Shown here: piece by piece, positions 23,816-31,384 of the stretch | How positions within the stretch are numbered: the stretch's first letter is position 1 | Layout of the letters: each line of letters starts with the position of its first letter | Assembly: GCA_964467455.1 (NCBI GenBank) | Contig: CAYXQJ010000002.1 | Span: forward strand, 62,001 to 126,000 | Length of the DNA stretch: 64,000 bases | Source: OLB6 sp964467455 | GTDB taxonomy: Bacteria > Bacteroidota > Ignavibacteria > Kapaibacteriales > Kapaibacteriaceae | Direction of reading: 5' to 3' | The notes under the pieces: model-generated | What the model was told of the DNA's origin: nothing | Databases searched by the model: none | The model's input: only the letters and a program-made list of their open reading frames with translations | Made by a program: the position numbers and the translations under genes

Positions 23816-25861
23816 ATGAACAGAATCCTGATCTTCATCCTCTGCGCCGTGTCGGTGCATGCTCAAGATGTTCGCAACGACATGCTGGGCACCCGCAAAG
23901 CCGGTTATGAACCACGTTTTTCGAAACGCGGTGACCTCATCACCACTGTCGACCCGAAGCTTAAGCCATTCTATCACGGTGTGGCCAGCGGCGACCCTAC
24001 GTCGAACAGTGTCATTATCTGGACCCGCATCACGCCGGAAGGGGGCGAATCATCCATCCCGCTGACCTTCAAGGTGGCGACCGATCCACAACTACAGAAC
24101 GTCGTGATCCAAGGCGGCGGTGTTGCCGAAGCAGATCGTGACTTCTGTTTCAAAGTAGACGTCGCCGGACTCCAACCCGGTACGTTGTATTACTACGGCT
24201 TCTCGTCAGGGGGCTTCCATTCACTCACCGGTCGCACACGCACCTTACCCGTTGGCGGCGTCGATCATGCCCGATTGGCCGTGGTGAGTTGTTCCAACTA
24301 CCCTGCCGGCTTTTTCAACGCCTATGCTCACATCGCAGACCGTAATGATCTGGATGCCATTCTCCATCTTGGAGACTACCTCTACGAATACGATGCCGAC
24401 ACCACCTCCTACGGTGGTTTGACCGGCAAACAACTCGGCCGCATGAACGAGCCGGACAAAGAGTTGATCGAACTGGCCGATTATCGCACGCGCTACGCGC
24501 AATATCGATTGGATCCGGACCTGCGCAGATTGCATCAGCAGATCCCGATGATCCACGTCTGGGACGATCACGAATCCGCGAACGATTCCTATACCGATGG
24601 TGCTGAAAACCACAACGCGGGCGAAGGTGATTGGAACACGCGCAAGGCAACATCGAAGCGCGTACATTCCGAATGGATCCCGATCCGCGATGATCAAACC
24701 GGCAAGATCTATCGCTCTTTCTCGATCGGCGACCTTGCCGAGATCTTCATGTTGGACACACGACTTGACGGACGAATGGTCCAGGTCAACGACGTCGGTC
24801 CTGATGCATCACAAGCGGCGAAGGATTCCCTGAATGATCCGAACCGTACCATTATGAGCACAACACAATACGACTGGCTCACCTCAGGATTGGCCAACAG
24901 TCAGTCTTATTGGAAAGTGCTCGGTAATCAGGTGATGTTCTCACCCACCCAGGTCTCCCCTGTCGATACGACCTTCCTCTTTGAACAACTCGGCCCTCTA
25001 CTCTCGGCCTTGGTACGCCCACAACTCCCCACGTTGCAAGGTGTCTTCGAACTCGCCTTCTTAGGCGACGTGTGGAGCAACTATCCGGCGCAACGTTCAA
25101 AGCTTGTGAAGTCTATCGCTGATGAGAAGGTCGAGCGCACTCTCGTCGTCACTGGTGACTTCCATAGTTCGTTCGCCTTCAATGGCCTCTGGCCTGAAGG
25201 TGCGGCACCTCTTGTTGAGTTCATGACGCCGTCGATCTCGGCAGCGAACTTCGACGAGAATCTGACATCGGTCCCTGCCATCCGTCTGCTCGCCCCATCG
25301 TTGATCCGCACCGTCGACACGACGCTCAAGCAGCTCAACCCTCATTTGGAGTTCGTCGACCTTGTAGAACACGGCTACATGATCCTCGACCTCACACGTG
25401 AACGTGCTCAAAACGATTGGTTCTTCGTTGACACCATTCTTGCTCCGATCAAGGGTGAACGTTGGGTAAGGGGCTATCAGACCACCGGCGACGGACGGTT
25501 GACGTTGGCATCGCAACAGGCACCCGGCAAAAGTGTGCAAGACACGCCGGCTCCGCCGGATCCTCCCACACCGACGTCGGTCCAGGAAGAATCTCAGTCC
25601 GATGCTTTCCTCATGGGCTTTGGTCCGAACCCGGCACGTGATGCATTGTACGTGAGCTACATCAGCAACACGGCACGCCCTGTCTCCGTCGAGATCGTCG
25701 ATCAACAAGGTTCGATCGTCCATCGAACAGAACCAAGTGAATCATTTGTTGGCCTCAACTCCTACATGGTCGACCTTCGCACGCTCACCTCCGGTTCGTA
25801 TCACGCCGTCTTCCACATCGGTTCCACCACTATCACCCTCCCCTTTGTTGTTACCCGCTAA
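23816..25861 (+). CDS. phoD: Secreted alkaline phosphatase D (PhoD) with T9SS sorting domain
   Basis: 681 residues with a short signal peptide. PhoD enzymes are metal-dependent phosphomonoesterases/diesterases that free phosphate outside the cell. VASGDPTSNSVIIWTRI opens the PhoD N-terminal domain. The metallophosphatase core shows VSCSNYPAGFFNAY, HLGDYLYEY, HVWDDHESANDSY, LDTR and VTGDFHSSF. The last ~85 residues, after a Pro-rich linker, are a T9SS type A domain (GFGPNPARDALYVSY, then LRTLTSGSYHAVF), so it is exported to the surface. A lipoprotein gene follows 19 bases later. Confidence 0.93.
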   Translation: MNRILIFILCAVSVHAQDVRNDMLGTRKAGYEPRFSKRGDLITTVDPKLKPFYHGVASGDPTSNSVIIWTRITPEGGESSIPLTFKVATDPQLQNVVIQGGGVAEADRDFCFKVDVAGLQPGTLYYYGFSSGGFHSLTGRTRTLPVGGVDHARLAVVSCSNYPAGFFNAYAHIADRNDLDAILHLGDYLYEYDADTTSYGGLTGKQLGRMNEPDKELIELADYRTRYAQYRLDPDLRRLHQQIPMIHVWDDHESANDSYTDGAENHNAGEGDWNTRKATSKRVHSEWIPIRDDQTGKIYRSFSIGDLAEIFMLDTRLDGRMVQVNDVGPDASQAAKDSLNDPNRTIMSTTQYDWLTSGLANSQSYWKVLGNQVMFSPTQVSPVDTTFLFEQLGPLLSALVRPQLPTLQGVFELAFLGDVWSNYPAQRSKLVKSIADEKVERTLVVTGDFHSSFAFNGLWPEGAAPLVEFMTPSISAANFDENLTSVPAIRLLAPSLIRTVDTTLKQLNPHLEFVDLVEHGYMILDLTRERAQNDWFFVDTILAPIKGERWVRGYQTTGDGRLTLASQQAPGKSVQDTPAPPDPPTPTSVQEESQSDAFLMGFGPNPARDALYVSYISNTARPVSVEIVDQQGSIVHRTEPSESFVGLNSYMVDLRTLTSGSYHAVFHIGSTTITLPFVVTR

Positions 25862-25867
25862 ATCCCG

Positions 25868-25927
25868 AACTGCTGTCGCGATGCGAGTTGTCGCAGACTT
25901 TGTTGTCGCGGTGTTAGTTGTCGCAGC
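25868..25927. repeat. 15-bp array carrying TTGTCGC
   Basis: Four phased 15-bp units, each ending in a GTCGC core (spacing 15, 15, 15). It spans the phoD-lipoprotein junction and the first 15 codons of the lipoprotein gene. The 15-bp period equals 7 + 8, as in the array at 242-293. Confidence 0.8.
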
Positions 25928-26354
25928 CTTGGCCGCTTGTGGCGGCCTCGACCCCTCCGACGTCCCACCGGAAGCGAAGCTGAACGGTACCGTGACGTTT
26001 GTCGGCGGCGCCGACGCCTGGCCCGATTCGAACGTCTATGAAGTACGTGTTGCGGCGTTCGAAGAGGTACCCACGGCACCGGACTCGGTGATCAGCGCCA
26101 TCCTCAGTGGACGTGCGATCGCGACCGACACGCTGCCGAGATACGTACCACAAGCCCCCTACTCCTTGATCGTGACCGCACCACCTAGAACCTTCAAATA
26201 TGTTGTGGTGGCGATGCGCAATGGCACAGACTTCTTCAAGGACTGGGTGATGCTCTCCGTGCATCCAGACACGGTGACGGTCGCCCCAGGACAGACCGTG
26301 CCCATCAATTTTGACGTTGATTTTGAAAACCTTCCACCGCAGCCCTTTGAATAA
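25881..26354 (+). CDS. Putative lipoprotein, function unknown
   Basis: 157 residues. The start at 25881 gives a signal (VVADFVVAVLVVAALAAC) ending in a lipobox-like LAAC. The mature part has a beta-sandwich-like pattern resembling carboxypeptidase-regulatory or Ig-type folds (NGTVTFVGGADAWPD, then YVVVAMRNGTDFF) and ends FDVDFENLPPQPFE. No family is recognised. Its first codons lie in the 15-bp array, so the signal peptide is partly array-encoded. It is followed by, and probably overlaps, the TonB receptor gene, suggesting an accessory surface lipoprotein for that receptor. Confidence 0.65.
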   Translation: MRVVADFVVAVLVVAALAACGGLDPSDVPPEAKLNGTVTFVGGADAWPDSNVYEVRVAAFEEVPTAPDSVISAILSGRAIATDTLPRYVPQAPYSLIVTAPPRTFKYVVVAMRNGTDFFKDWVMLSVHPDTVTVAPGQTVPINFDVDFENLPPQPFE

Positions 26355-28602
26355 TCGCGCCAACCATCGAACCCATTCGAACCTTGGGGCGATCCTACTG
26401 TTTCGCCATTTCGCCTTTTTGCTTTTCGTGCTCGTGTTTCCGGTCATCGTCTCTGCACAGGGCACGATCAACGGCTACATCACCGACCGTCAGACGGGCG
26501 ATTCGCTGGCAGGTGTGACCATCCGTGTGGAAGGAACACGACTTGGTGCCGTGAGTACTACTCGCGGACGGTTCACGATCAAGAACGTCCCGCTCGGACA
26601 AGTGGAGATGAAGGCCACGCTTGTTGGCTACGTATCTGAGACCGTGCGCGCCTATCTCGGCAAAGATGGACAGGTCAACGTTGTGTTCACGATGTTGCCG
26701 TCGGCCTTCAACAAAGAAGAGGTCGTTGTCTCGGCGGGACGTCGCGTACAGGCTGTACAAGACGTGCCGATCACGGTGGCAACGATGGATCAGCAGGACT
26801 TGGCTCAACGCGGCATCACGCAGCTTGATCAGGCACTCCGCTACGTGAGCGGCGTCAGTGTTGTCGGCGATCAGGTGAACATTCGCGGTGCTTCTGGCTT
26901 TGCATTTGGCGTTGGTTCTCGGACGATGGTCTTGTTGGACGGACTGCCGCTGTTGAGCGGAGATAATGGCGACATCAAGTTCGATGTCCTGCCGGTCAGT
27001 GATGTCCAGCGTGTAGAGATCGTCAAGGGCGCCGGCTCCGCACTCTACGGCACCGGTGCACTCGGCGGCGTGGTGAGTTTGTTCACGTCGACGCCAACGG
27101 AGAAGCTTTCCGTGCAAGGGCGAATGTATGGCGGACTCTACACCGAGAAACGCTATGATGAATGGGACTATCGCTCGACGCCCCCGGCCAAGTGGGGTGC
27201 AGACGTGCGTGCCGGACAGAAGATCGGCGATGTGAGCATCAATCTTAGCGGCGGTATTCGGAGTGATGAGAGTTATCGCGACTTCGACCGACAGCTCCGT
27301 GGCTTCGGATACGGTAAGGTGGCGTGGGCACCCGATGACGCACAAAAGCTGACGCTCTCGACGTTCTATGCTCAATCCGACGCCCAGAACTTCATCTATT
27401 GGAAGGATCTTCGCAATGCAACACGTCCACCGGATGTACAGGATCGTGGTGAACGTTTGTGGACCGCCAAGTTGGCCGCCGCATTGCAGTACGACCTTAT
27501 CGTTGACAATCGGACGAGTCTTGTGATCCGTCCGGGTGTGTTTCGAACGCGCTATGAAAATCGCATCGGCGACGTAACGCTTGACAGCAATCAAAGCACT
27601 GCCTATGCCTACAATCTCGACGTGATGTCGACCACTTCTTTGTCCAACACGATCACGTTGACAGGGGGCTTGACGGGCAAGCTCAATAACGTCGTATCAG
27701 ACGTCTACGGCGAACAGTATCAGACCATTCTCTCGGCCTTTGCTCAGGGTGAGTTCGTCTTACCCGCGAACGTGATCCTCACAGCCGGTTTGCGTCTCGA
27801 CCATGAAGAGACCCACGGTTTGCCGTCGCAACTCGAACTCTCTCCGAAGTTGGGTGCGTCATGGGCCGCCACGCCGACGTTGCATCTGCGTGCGTCTGTC
27901 GGCCGTGGCTTCCGTGCAGCCACGATCGCCGAACGGTATGCCAACATCCGTTACGGTCCGTTCGAGGTCAAACCAAATCCAGACATCCGACCCGAGTATT
28001 CATGGTCGGCCGAGATCGGCGCACGCTTCACACCCAAGGATTGGGTCGTACCGATCGAGTTTGACTGGGCACTGTTCGATAATGAGCTGTATGACCTGAT
28101 CGAGCCGACATTCGATTTGTCGGACCCAAGCATTCCGATCTACTTCCGCAACGTAACGCGAGCGCGCATCCTGGGCACGGAGTTGACGGTGCGAGCCATG
28201 CTGGCCAAAGGCCTGGGTATTGAATCCGGCATTACGGCGATGCTGCCGCAAGACCTCATCCTGGATGAGACTCTCAAGTATCGCAACAACATTCTCTGGT
28301 ATACCCGCGGCACGTGGAGCGTCGCACTTGGCACTTGGAACGTGGAACTCCAAGCCGAATATCGCTTCCAGAATCGTGTGGAGAACATCGATGATCGATT
28401 GGCGCTCTTCATCCCGGATGCTGACCAGCGTGTACCGTCGCATGTTGTTGATGCGCGCGTCTTTCTTGATCTCCAGCCGCTGATGGGGCATCCTCTTCGT
28501 GTTGGGATTTTAGCTCAGAACCTGTTGGACTATTACTATGCCGAGATGATCGCCAATCTCAGTCCGACGCGAAGTGTGATGTTGCAAGTAGAGTGGCGTT
28601 AA
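26347..28602 (+). CDS. TonB-dependent outer-membrane receptor
   Basis: About 751 residues. It imports a ligand (siderophore, vitamin B12, sugar or metal complex, undetermined) across the outer membrane using TonB energy. After the signal peptide comes a carboxypeptidase-like regulatory domain (GYITDRQTGDSLAGVTIR), then the plug (VSGVSVVGDQVNIRGASG, VEIVKGAGSALYGTGALGG) and a long barrel ending MLQVEWR. I prefer the TTG at 26347, which gives a compact signal peptide and an 8-bp overlap with the lipoprotein gene; 26311 is also open. Word arrays lie in the signal-peptide region and at 28310-28351. Confidence 0.92.
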   Translation: MNNRANHRTHSNLGAILLFRHFAFLLFVLVFPVIVSAQGTINGYITDRQTGDSLAGVTIRVEGTRLGAVSTTRGRFTIKNVPLGQVEMKATLVGYVSETVRAYLGKDGQVNVVFTMLPSAFNKEEVVVSAGRRVQAVQDVPITVATMDQQDLAQRGITQLDQALRYVSGVSVVGDQVNIRGASGFAFGVGSRTMVLLDGLPLLSGDNGDIKFDVLPVSDVQRVEIVKGAGSALYGTGALGGVVSLFTSTPTEKLSVQGRMYGGLYTEKRYDEWDYRSTPPAKWGADVRAGQKIGDVSINLSGGIRSDESYRDFDRQLRGFGYGKVAWAPDDAQKLTLSTFYAQSDAQNFIYWKDLRNATRPPDVQDRGERLWTAKLAAALQYDLIVDNRTSLVIRPGVFRTRYENRIGDVTLDSNQSTAYAYNLDVMSTTSLSNTITLTGGLTGKLNNVVSDVYGEQYQTILSAFAQGEFVLPANVILTAGLRLDHEETHGLPSQLELSPKLGASWAATPTLHLRASVGRGFRAATIAERYANIRYGPFEVKPNPDIRPEYSWSAEIGARFTPKDWVVPIEFDWALFDNELYDLIEPTFDLSDPSIPIYFRNVTRARILGTELTVRAMLAKGLGIESGITAMLPQDLILDETLKYRNNILWYTRGTWSVALGTWNVELQAEYRFQNRVENIDDRLALFIPDADQRVPSHVVDARVFLDLQPLMGHPLRVGILAQNLLDYYYAEMIANLSPTRSVMLQVEWR
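26400..26431. repeat. Octamer array TTTCGCC in the receptor signal peptide
   Basis: Four phased 8-bp units (GTTTCGCC, ATTTCGCC, TTTTTGCT, TTTCGTGC) encode the hydrophobic core of the signal peptide. It is the complement of the dacB-tail word GGCGAAA. Confidence 0.6.
28310..28351. repeat. Heptamer array GCACTTG inside the TonB receptor
   Basis: Six phased 7-bp units (GCACGTG, GAGCGTC, GCACTTG, GCACTTG, GAACGTG, GAACTCC) encode GTWSVALGTWNVEL in a barrel strand. The complement (CAAGTGC) belongs to the GTGCC word family at 6146 and 22545. Confidence 0.7.
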
Positions 28603-29345
28603 TACCGCTCCAGCGAGAAGCTCTCGCCAAGGTATCGCTTGCGGACGTCTTCATTCTCGGCGATCTGTTCCGCCGTGCCGCTAACGAACATCTTCCCGTC
28701 GATCAAGATGTAGGCGCGGTCCGTGATGCTCAGCGTTTCATGTACGTTGTGGTCGGTGATCAGCACGCCGATGCCTTTGTCCTTTAGCTTGCGGACGATC
28801 TGCATGATGTCTTCCACAGCCAATGGGTCGATCCCGGCAAAGGGCTCGTCGAGCAAGACGAACTTCGGATCCATGGCCAGTGCGCGGGCGATCTCGCAAC
28901 GTCGACGCTCGCCCCCTGACAACATGTAACCCTTACTCTTTCGGATGTGCGTGATGCCGAATTCTTCCAACAGGATCTCGACACGCTTGGTGCGCTCTGC
29001 CGAGGACATACGGCGTAGTTGAAGCACAGCACGGATATTCTGTTCAACTGATAACCGGCGGAAGATGGATGGCTCTTGCGGAAGGTAGGCAATGCCGCGA
29101 CGAGCACGACGATACATTGGTGAGCGCGTGATCTCGGTGTCGTTGAGATAGACGGATCCGGATTCCGGACGCACCATGCCGACGATCATGTAGAACGTTG
29201 TGGTCTTGCCTGCACCGTTCGGTCCGAGGAGTCCAACGACCTCGCCTTGCTGTACGTGGAGCGTACTGCTTTGCACGACCGTGCGTTTACGATAGACCTT
29301 CTTGAGGGCTTCGGCGCGAAGGACGCTTGGTGCGGTGTCGCTCAC
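28599..29345 (-). CDS. lptB: LPS export ABC transporter ATPase LptB
   Basis: 248 residues. It powers extraction of lipopolysaccharide from the inner membrane by LptFG. Motifs: Walker A GPNGAGKTTTFYM, the LptB-typical GIAYLPQEPSIFRRLSVEQN, signature LSGGERRRCEIARAL, Walker B FVLLDEPFAGIDP and H-loop ITDHNV. Length is normal. It overlaps htrA upstream by 4 bases (ATGA) and meets the TonB receptor gene end by 4 bases. Confidence 0.95.
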   Translation of the reverse strand: MSDTAPSVLRAEALKKVYRKRTVVQSSTLHVQQGEVVGLLGPNGAGKTTTFYMIVGMVRPESGSVYLNDTEITRSPMYRRARRGIAYLPQEPSIFRRLSVEQNIRAVLQLRRMSSAERTKRVEILLEEFGITHIRKSKGYMLSGGERRRCEIARALAMDPKFVLLDEPFAGIDPLAVEDIMQIVRKLKDKGIGVLITDHNVHETLSITDRAYILIDGKMFVSGTAEQIAENEDVRKRYLGESFSLERY

Positions 29346-30553
29346 CGACGACTCCGCGGACGCTTATCCAGCGTCAGTTTGAGGTCTTTGGCCTGTCCGG
29401 CCCGTTCAATGGTCACCTTCATCGACTGCCCTACTTCTCCATCAAGAATGGCTACGTTCACATCTTCGGTGCGCAAGACCGGCTTGCCATCGATGGCAAC
29501 GATCACGTCGCCTGGTTCGATCCCGGCCTTGTCTGCCGGACTTTCGCCGGCCACACGCGTGACAAGTATACCATCTTGCCGCTTGAGATTGTAATACTGG
29601 GCAACCTCATCGTCGATCGCTGCCAACCGCATGCCCGTCCAGAAGTCGCGGTCGATCGCTCCGTCTGCTTGCAATTGATCGACGATCTTCTTCACGCGAT
29701 TGATCGGAATGGCAAAGCCGATCCCAATGCTACCGGCACCGCGAGTGGACTGAGCTGTGGAATAGATCACCGTGTTGACGCCGATCACATCGCCATTTGC
29801 ATTCACTAGCGGACCGCCGCTATTACCCGACGAGATCGCCGCATCGGTCTGCAGCATGCCTTTGTAGACACGCTCTTCACCACGTTCATCCGGCTGCGTG
29901 AAGTTCACACCGACGTTGCTGACCACACCAACGGTGACCGTTGGTTTTGCGTTGTTGTCAAACAAGCCGAAAGGATTACCGAAGGCGATCGACCACTCAC
30001 CGACCATCACATCGTCGCTGTTGGCCAATGTCAGATACGGCAGGTCTTCGGCATCGATCTTCAACAACGCCACATCACTCACCGGATCCGAGCCGATGAC
30101 TTTGGCATCGTACTTCTTACCATCCGTCATCGTCACCACCACCTTCGATGCATTGCCCGCCACGTGGTCATTCGTCAGGATATAACCGTCATCGCTGATA
30201 ATGAAGCCCGAGCCGACGCCATGGACCTTGTACCGTTCACGATATTCACGCGGGCCGAAGAACCGCTCGAACCACGGATCGCCGAATCCACCGAATGGGT
30301 CGCGATACACCTGTTCTCGGATCTCCGTCACGCTGATACCAACCACTGCCGGCGAGCATCTCTCCACGGCGCGTGTGATGGCATTCTTCCGTCCTGCTGT
30401 GATGTCATCCTGTTTCTGCGATGAAACGCGGCTTTCGGAATACAATGGCGCGTTCGCTGCCGGGTCCGGTTCGGCCGGCGCACATGCCGTCATCGGATGA
30501 GCGGCCAAGGCCAGCATCATCGCCGTCATCAATCGTTTGAAGGGGGCATTCAT
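29342..30553 (-). CDS. HtrA/DegP-type periplasmic serine protease, predicted lipoprotein
   Basis: 403 residues. It degrades or refolds damaged envelope proteins. The catalytic triad is visible: His in LTNDHVAGN, Asp in VSDVALLKI and Ser in SSGNSGGPLVNANG. One C-terminal PDZ domain follows (residues ~300-395, ILVTRVAGESPADKAGIEPG). The signal ends PMTAC, a plausible lipobox, so it may be membrane-anchored unlike classical DegP. The ATG at 30553 is preferred to a TTG at 30562. It is coupled to lptB, linking envelope quality control with LPS export. Confidence 0.93.
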   Translation of the reverse strand: MNAPFKRLMTAMMLALAAHPMTACAPAEPDPAANAPLYSESRVSSQKQDDITAGRKNAITRAVERCSPAVVGISVTEIREQVYRDPFGGFGDPWFERFFGPREYRERYKVHGVGSGFIISDDGYILTNDHVAGNASKVVVTMTDGKKYDAKVIGSDPVSDVALLKIDAEDLPYLTLANSDDVMVGEWSIAFGNPFGLFDNNAKPTVTVGVVSNVGVNFTQPDERGEERVYKGMLQTDAAISSGNSGGPLVNANGDVIGVNTVIYSTAQSTRGAGSIGIGFAIPINRVKKIVDQLQADGAIDRDFWTGMRLAAIDDEVAQYYNLKRQDGILVTRVAGESPADKAGIEPGDVIVAIDGKPVLRTEDVNVAILDGEVGQSMKVTIERAGQAKDLKLTLDKRPRSRR

Positions 30554-30581
30554 GGGCGCCAATGTCGAATCGAACTGATTT

Positions 30582-30944
30582 TTAGTGTAGATCCAACGCC
30601 ATGATACAGGCCCCCTTCACTAAGCCAAGATCATCTTCATGCAACGTGCCGATCTGCCGGATAAATCGCGATAGATCGAAGGCATGAAGTTGCGAGACAT
30701 CAACGCTGGATAGTTTGCTCAGCCCGTTTTCCGCGGTTGGCGAAACCGGAACCAAGAACGGACGATCTCGGTGAATCAAGCGATATTCACGTATCGGTGC
30801 CACAGTCCTCAATGGCAACACATCAAAGTCGTTGGAGGAGAGGACGATCGCCGGTCTCGTTTTTTTGATCTCTTTACCAACCTGTGGCTCAAACGACACT
30901 AGCCAAACCTCGCCGTGTCGTGGCGATGGCAGGTTAATATTCAT
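30582..30944 (-). CDS. PemK/MazF-type toxin (endoribonuclease)
   Basis: 120 residues. MazF/PemK toxins cut mRNA to halt growth when the antitoxin is lost. It has the family opening HGEVWLVSFEP, the KKTRPAIVLSSNDFD block, VAPI and the C-terminal NGLSKLSSVDVSQL. The ATG at 30944 overlaps the antitoxin stop by 11 bases, so translation of the two is coupled with the antitoxin first. Confidence 0.88.
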   Translation of the reverse strand: MNINLPSPRHGEVWLVSFEPQVGKEIKKTRPAIVLSSNDFDVLPLRTVAPIREYRLIHRDRPFLVPVSPTAENGLSKLSSVDVSQLHAFDLSRFIRQIGTLHEDDLGLVKGACIMALDLH

Positions 30945-31296
30945 CAAAGATCTCGACGTCTACTTGGATAATGTCATCGGGTCCATAGCAATTCTCCGCA
31001 CCCTTCAACAGCTTTCGAATGATCTGCTGGCGCACATCTCTCGGCAGCTTGCTCAATGCAATGTGGTCGATGGATCCATCCGGCAGATGATAGGTCGGCA
31101 GCTCGACATTGAGTCCGTGATCAGCCAAGACCTTGCTGATCTTCGCCGACTCCTCCGCCGTCAGTTCCCTGCCCTTGGCCACCTTGGCCAACAACGTATT
31201 CTTATTCATCCCTGCCTCCTCGGCGATCGCCGATAAATTCAACACACGGCGCAGCCGTTGTAGGGTTTGTATGTCGAGAAGGGGCATATGTGACAT
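30934..31296 (-). CDS. Antitoxin of the PemK-type pair, helix-turn-helix N-terminus
   Basis: 120 residues from the ATG at 31296 (31287 also possible). The N-terminal ~55 residues look like a small helix-turn-helix DNA-binding domain (LSAIAEEAGMNKNTLLAKVAK). The C-terminal part ends in an acidic tail (DDIIQVDVEIFDEY) that would suit toxin binding. It does not look like the AbrB-fold MazE usual for MazF toxins. A near-perfect palindrome just upstream is a likely autoregulatory operator. The antitoxin assignment rests on position, DNA-binding character and the acidic tail. Confidence 0.75.
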   Translation of the reverse strand: MSHMPLLDIQTLQRLRRVLNLSAIAEEAGMNKNTLLAKVAKGRELTAEESAKISKVLADHGLNVELPTYHLPDGSIDHIALSKLPRDVRQQIIRKLLKGAENCYGPDDIIQVDVEIFDEY

Positions 31297-31302
31297 TGCA
31301 CG

Positions 31303-31328
31303 ATATTTTGTACCAATGTACGAAATAT
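31303..31328. promoter_or_regulatory. Inverted repeat, likely toxin-antitoxin operator
   Basis: ATATTTTGTAC-CAAT-GTACGAAATAT is an 11-4-11 palindrome with a single mismatched pair, starting 6 bases upstream of the antitoxin ATG. It also lies next to the priA promoter, so the antitoxin could influence both directions. Confidence 0.7.
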
Positions 31329-31355
31329 TGGACAGGGGTAAGGGACGTAGATTTG
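31328..31355 (+). promoter_or_regulatory. Putative priA promoter
   Basis: TTG at 31328-31330 and TAGATTTG at 31348-31355 fit the -33/-7 Bacteroidota pattern with 17 bases between them. The first base overlaps the edge of the palindrome. Confidence 0.5.
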
Positions 31356-31363
31356 TGCACTCA

Positions 31364-31384
31364 ATGCATGATGCATTATGCATT
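31364..31384. repeat. Short heptamer array ATGCATT at the priA start
   Basis: Three 7-bp units (ATGCATG, ATGCATT, ATGCATT). The third contains the chosen priA ATG (31378), and earlier units offer other ATGs. Confidence 0.6.

Noticed and set aside
26395..27594. Long open frame (399 codons) antisense to the TonB receptor
   Set aside because: It lies fully opposite a gene with clear domains. Its translation has no recognisable domain and is rich in His, Arg and Cys, as expected for a shadow frame.
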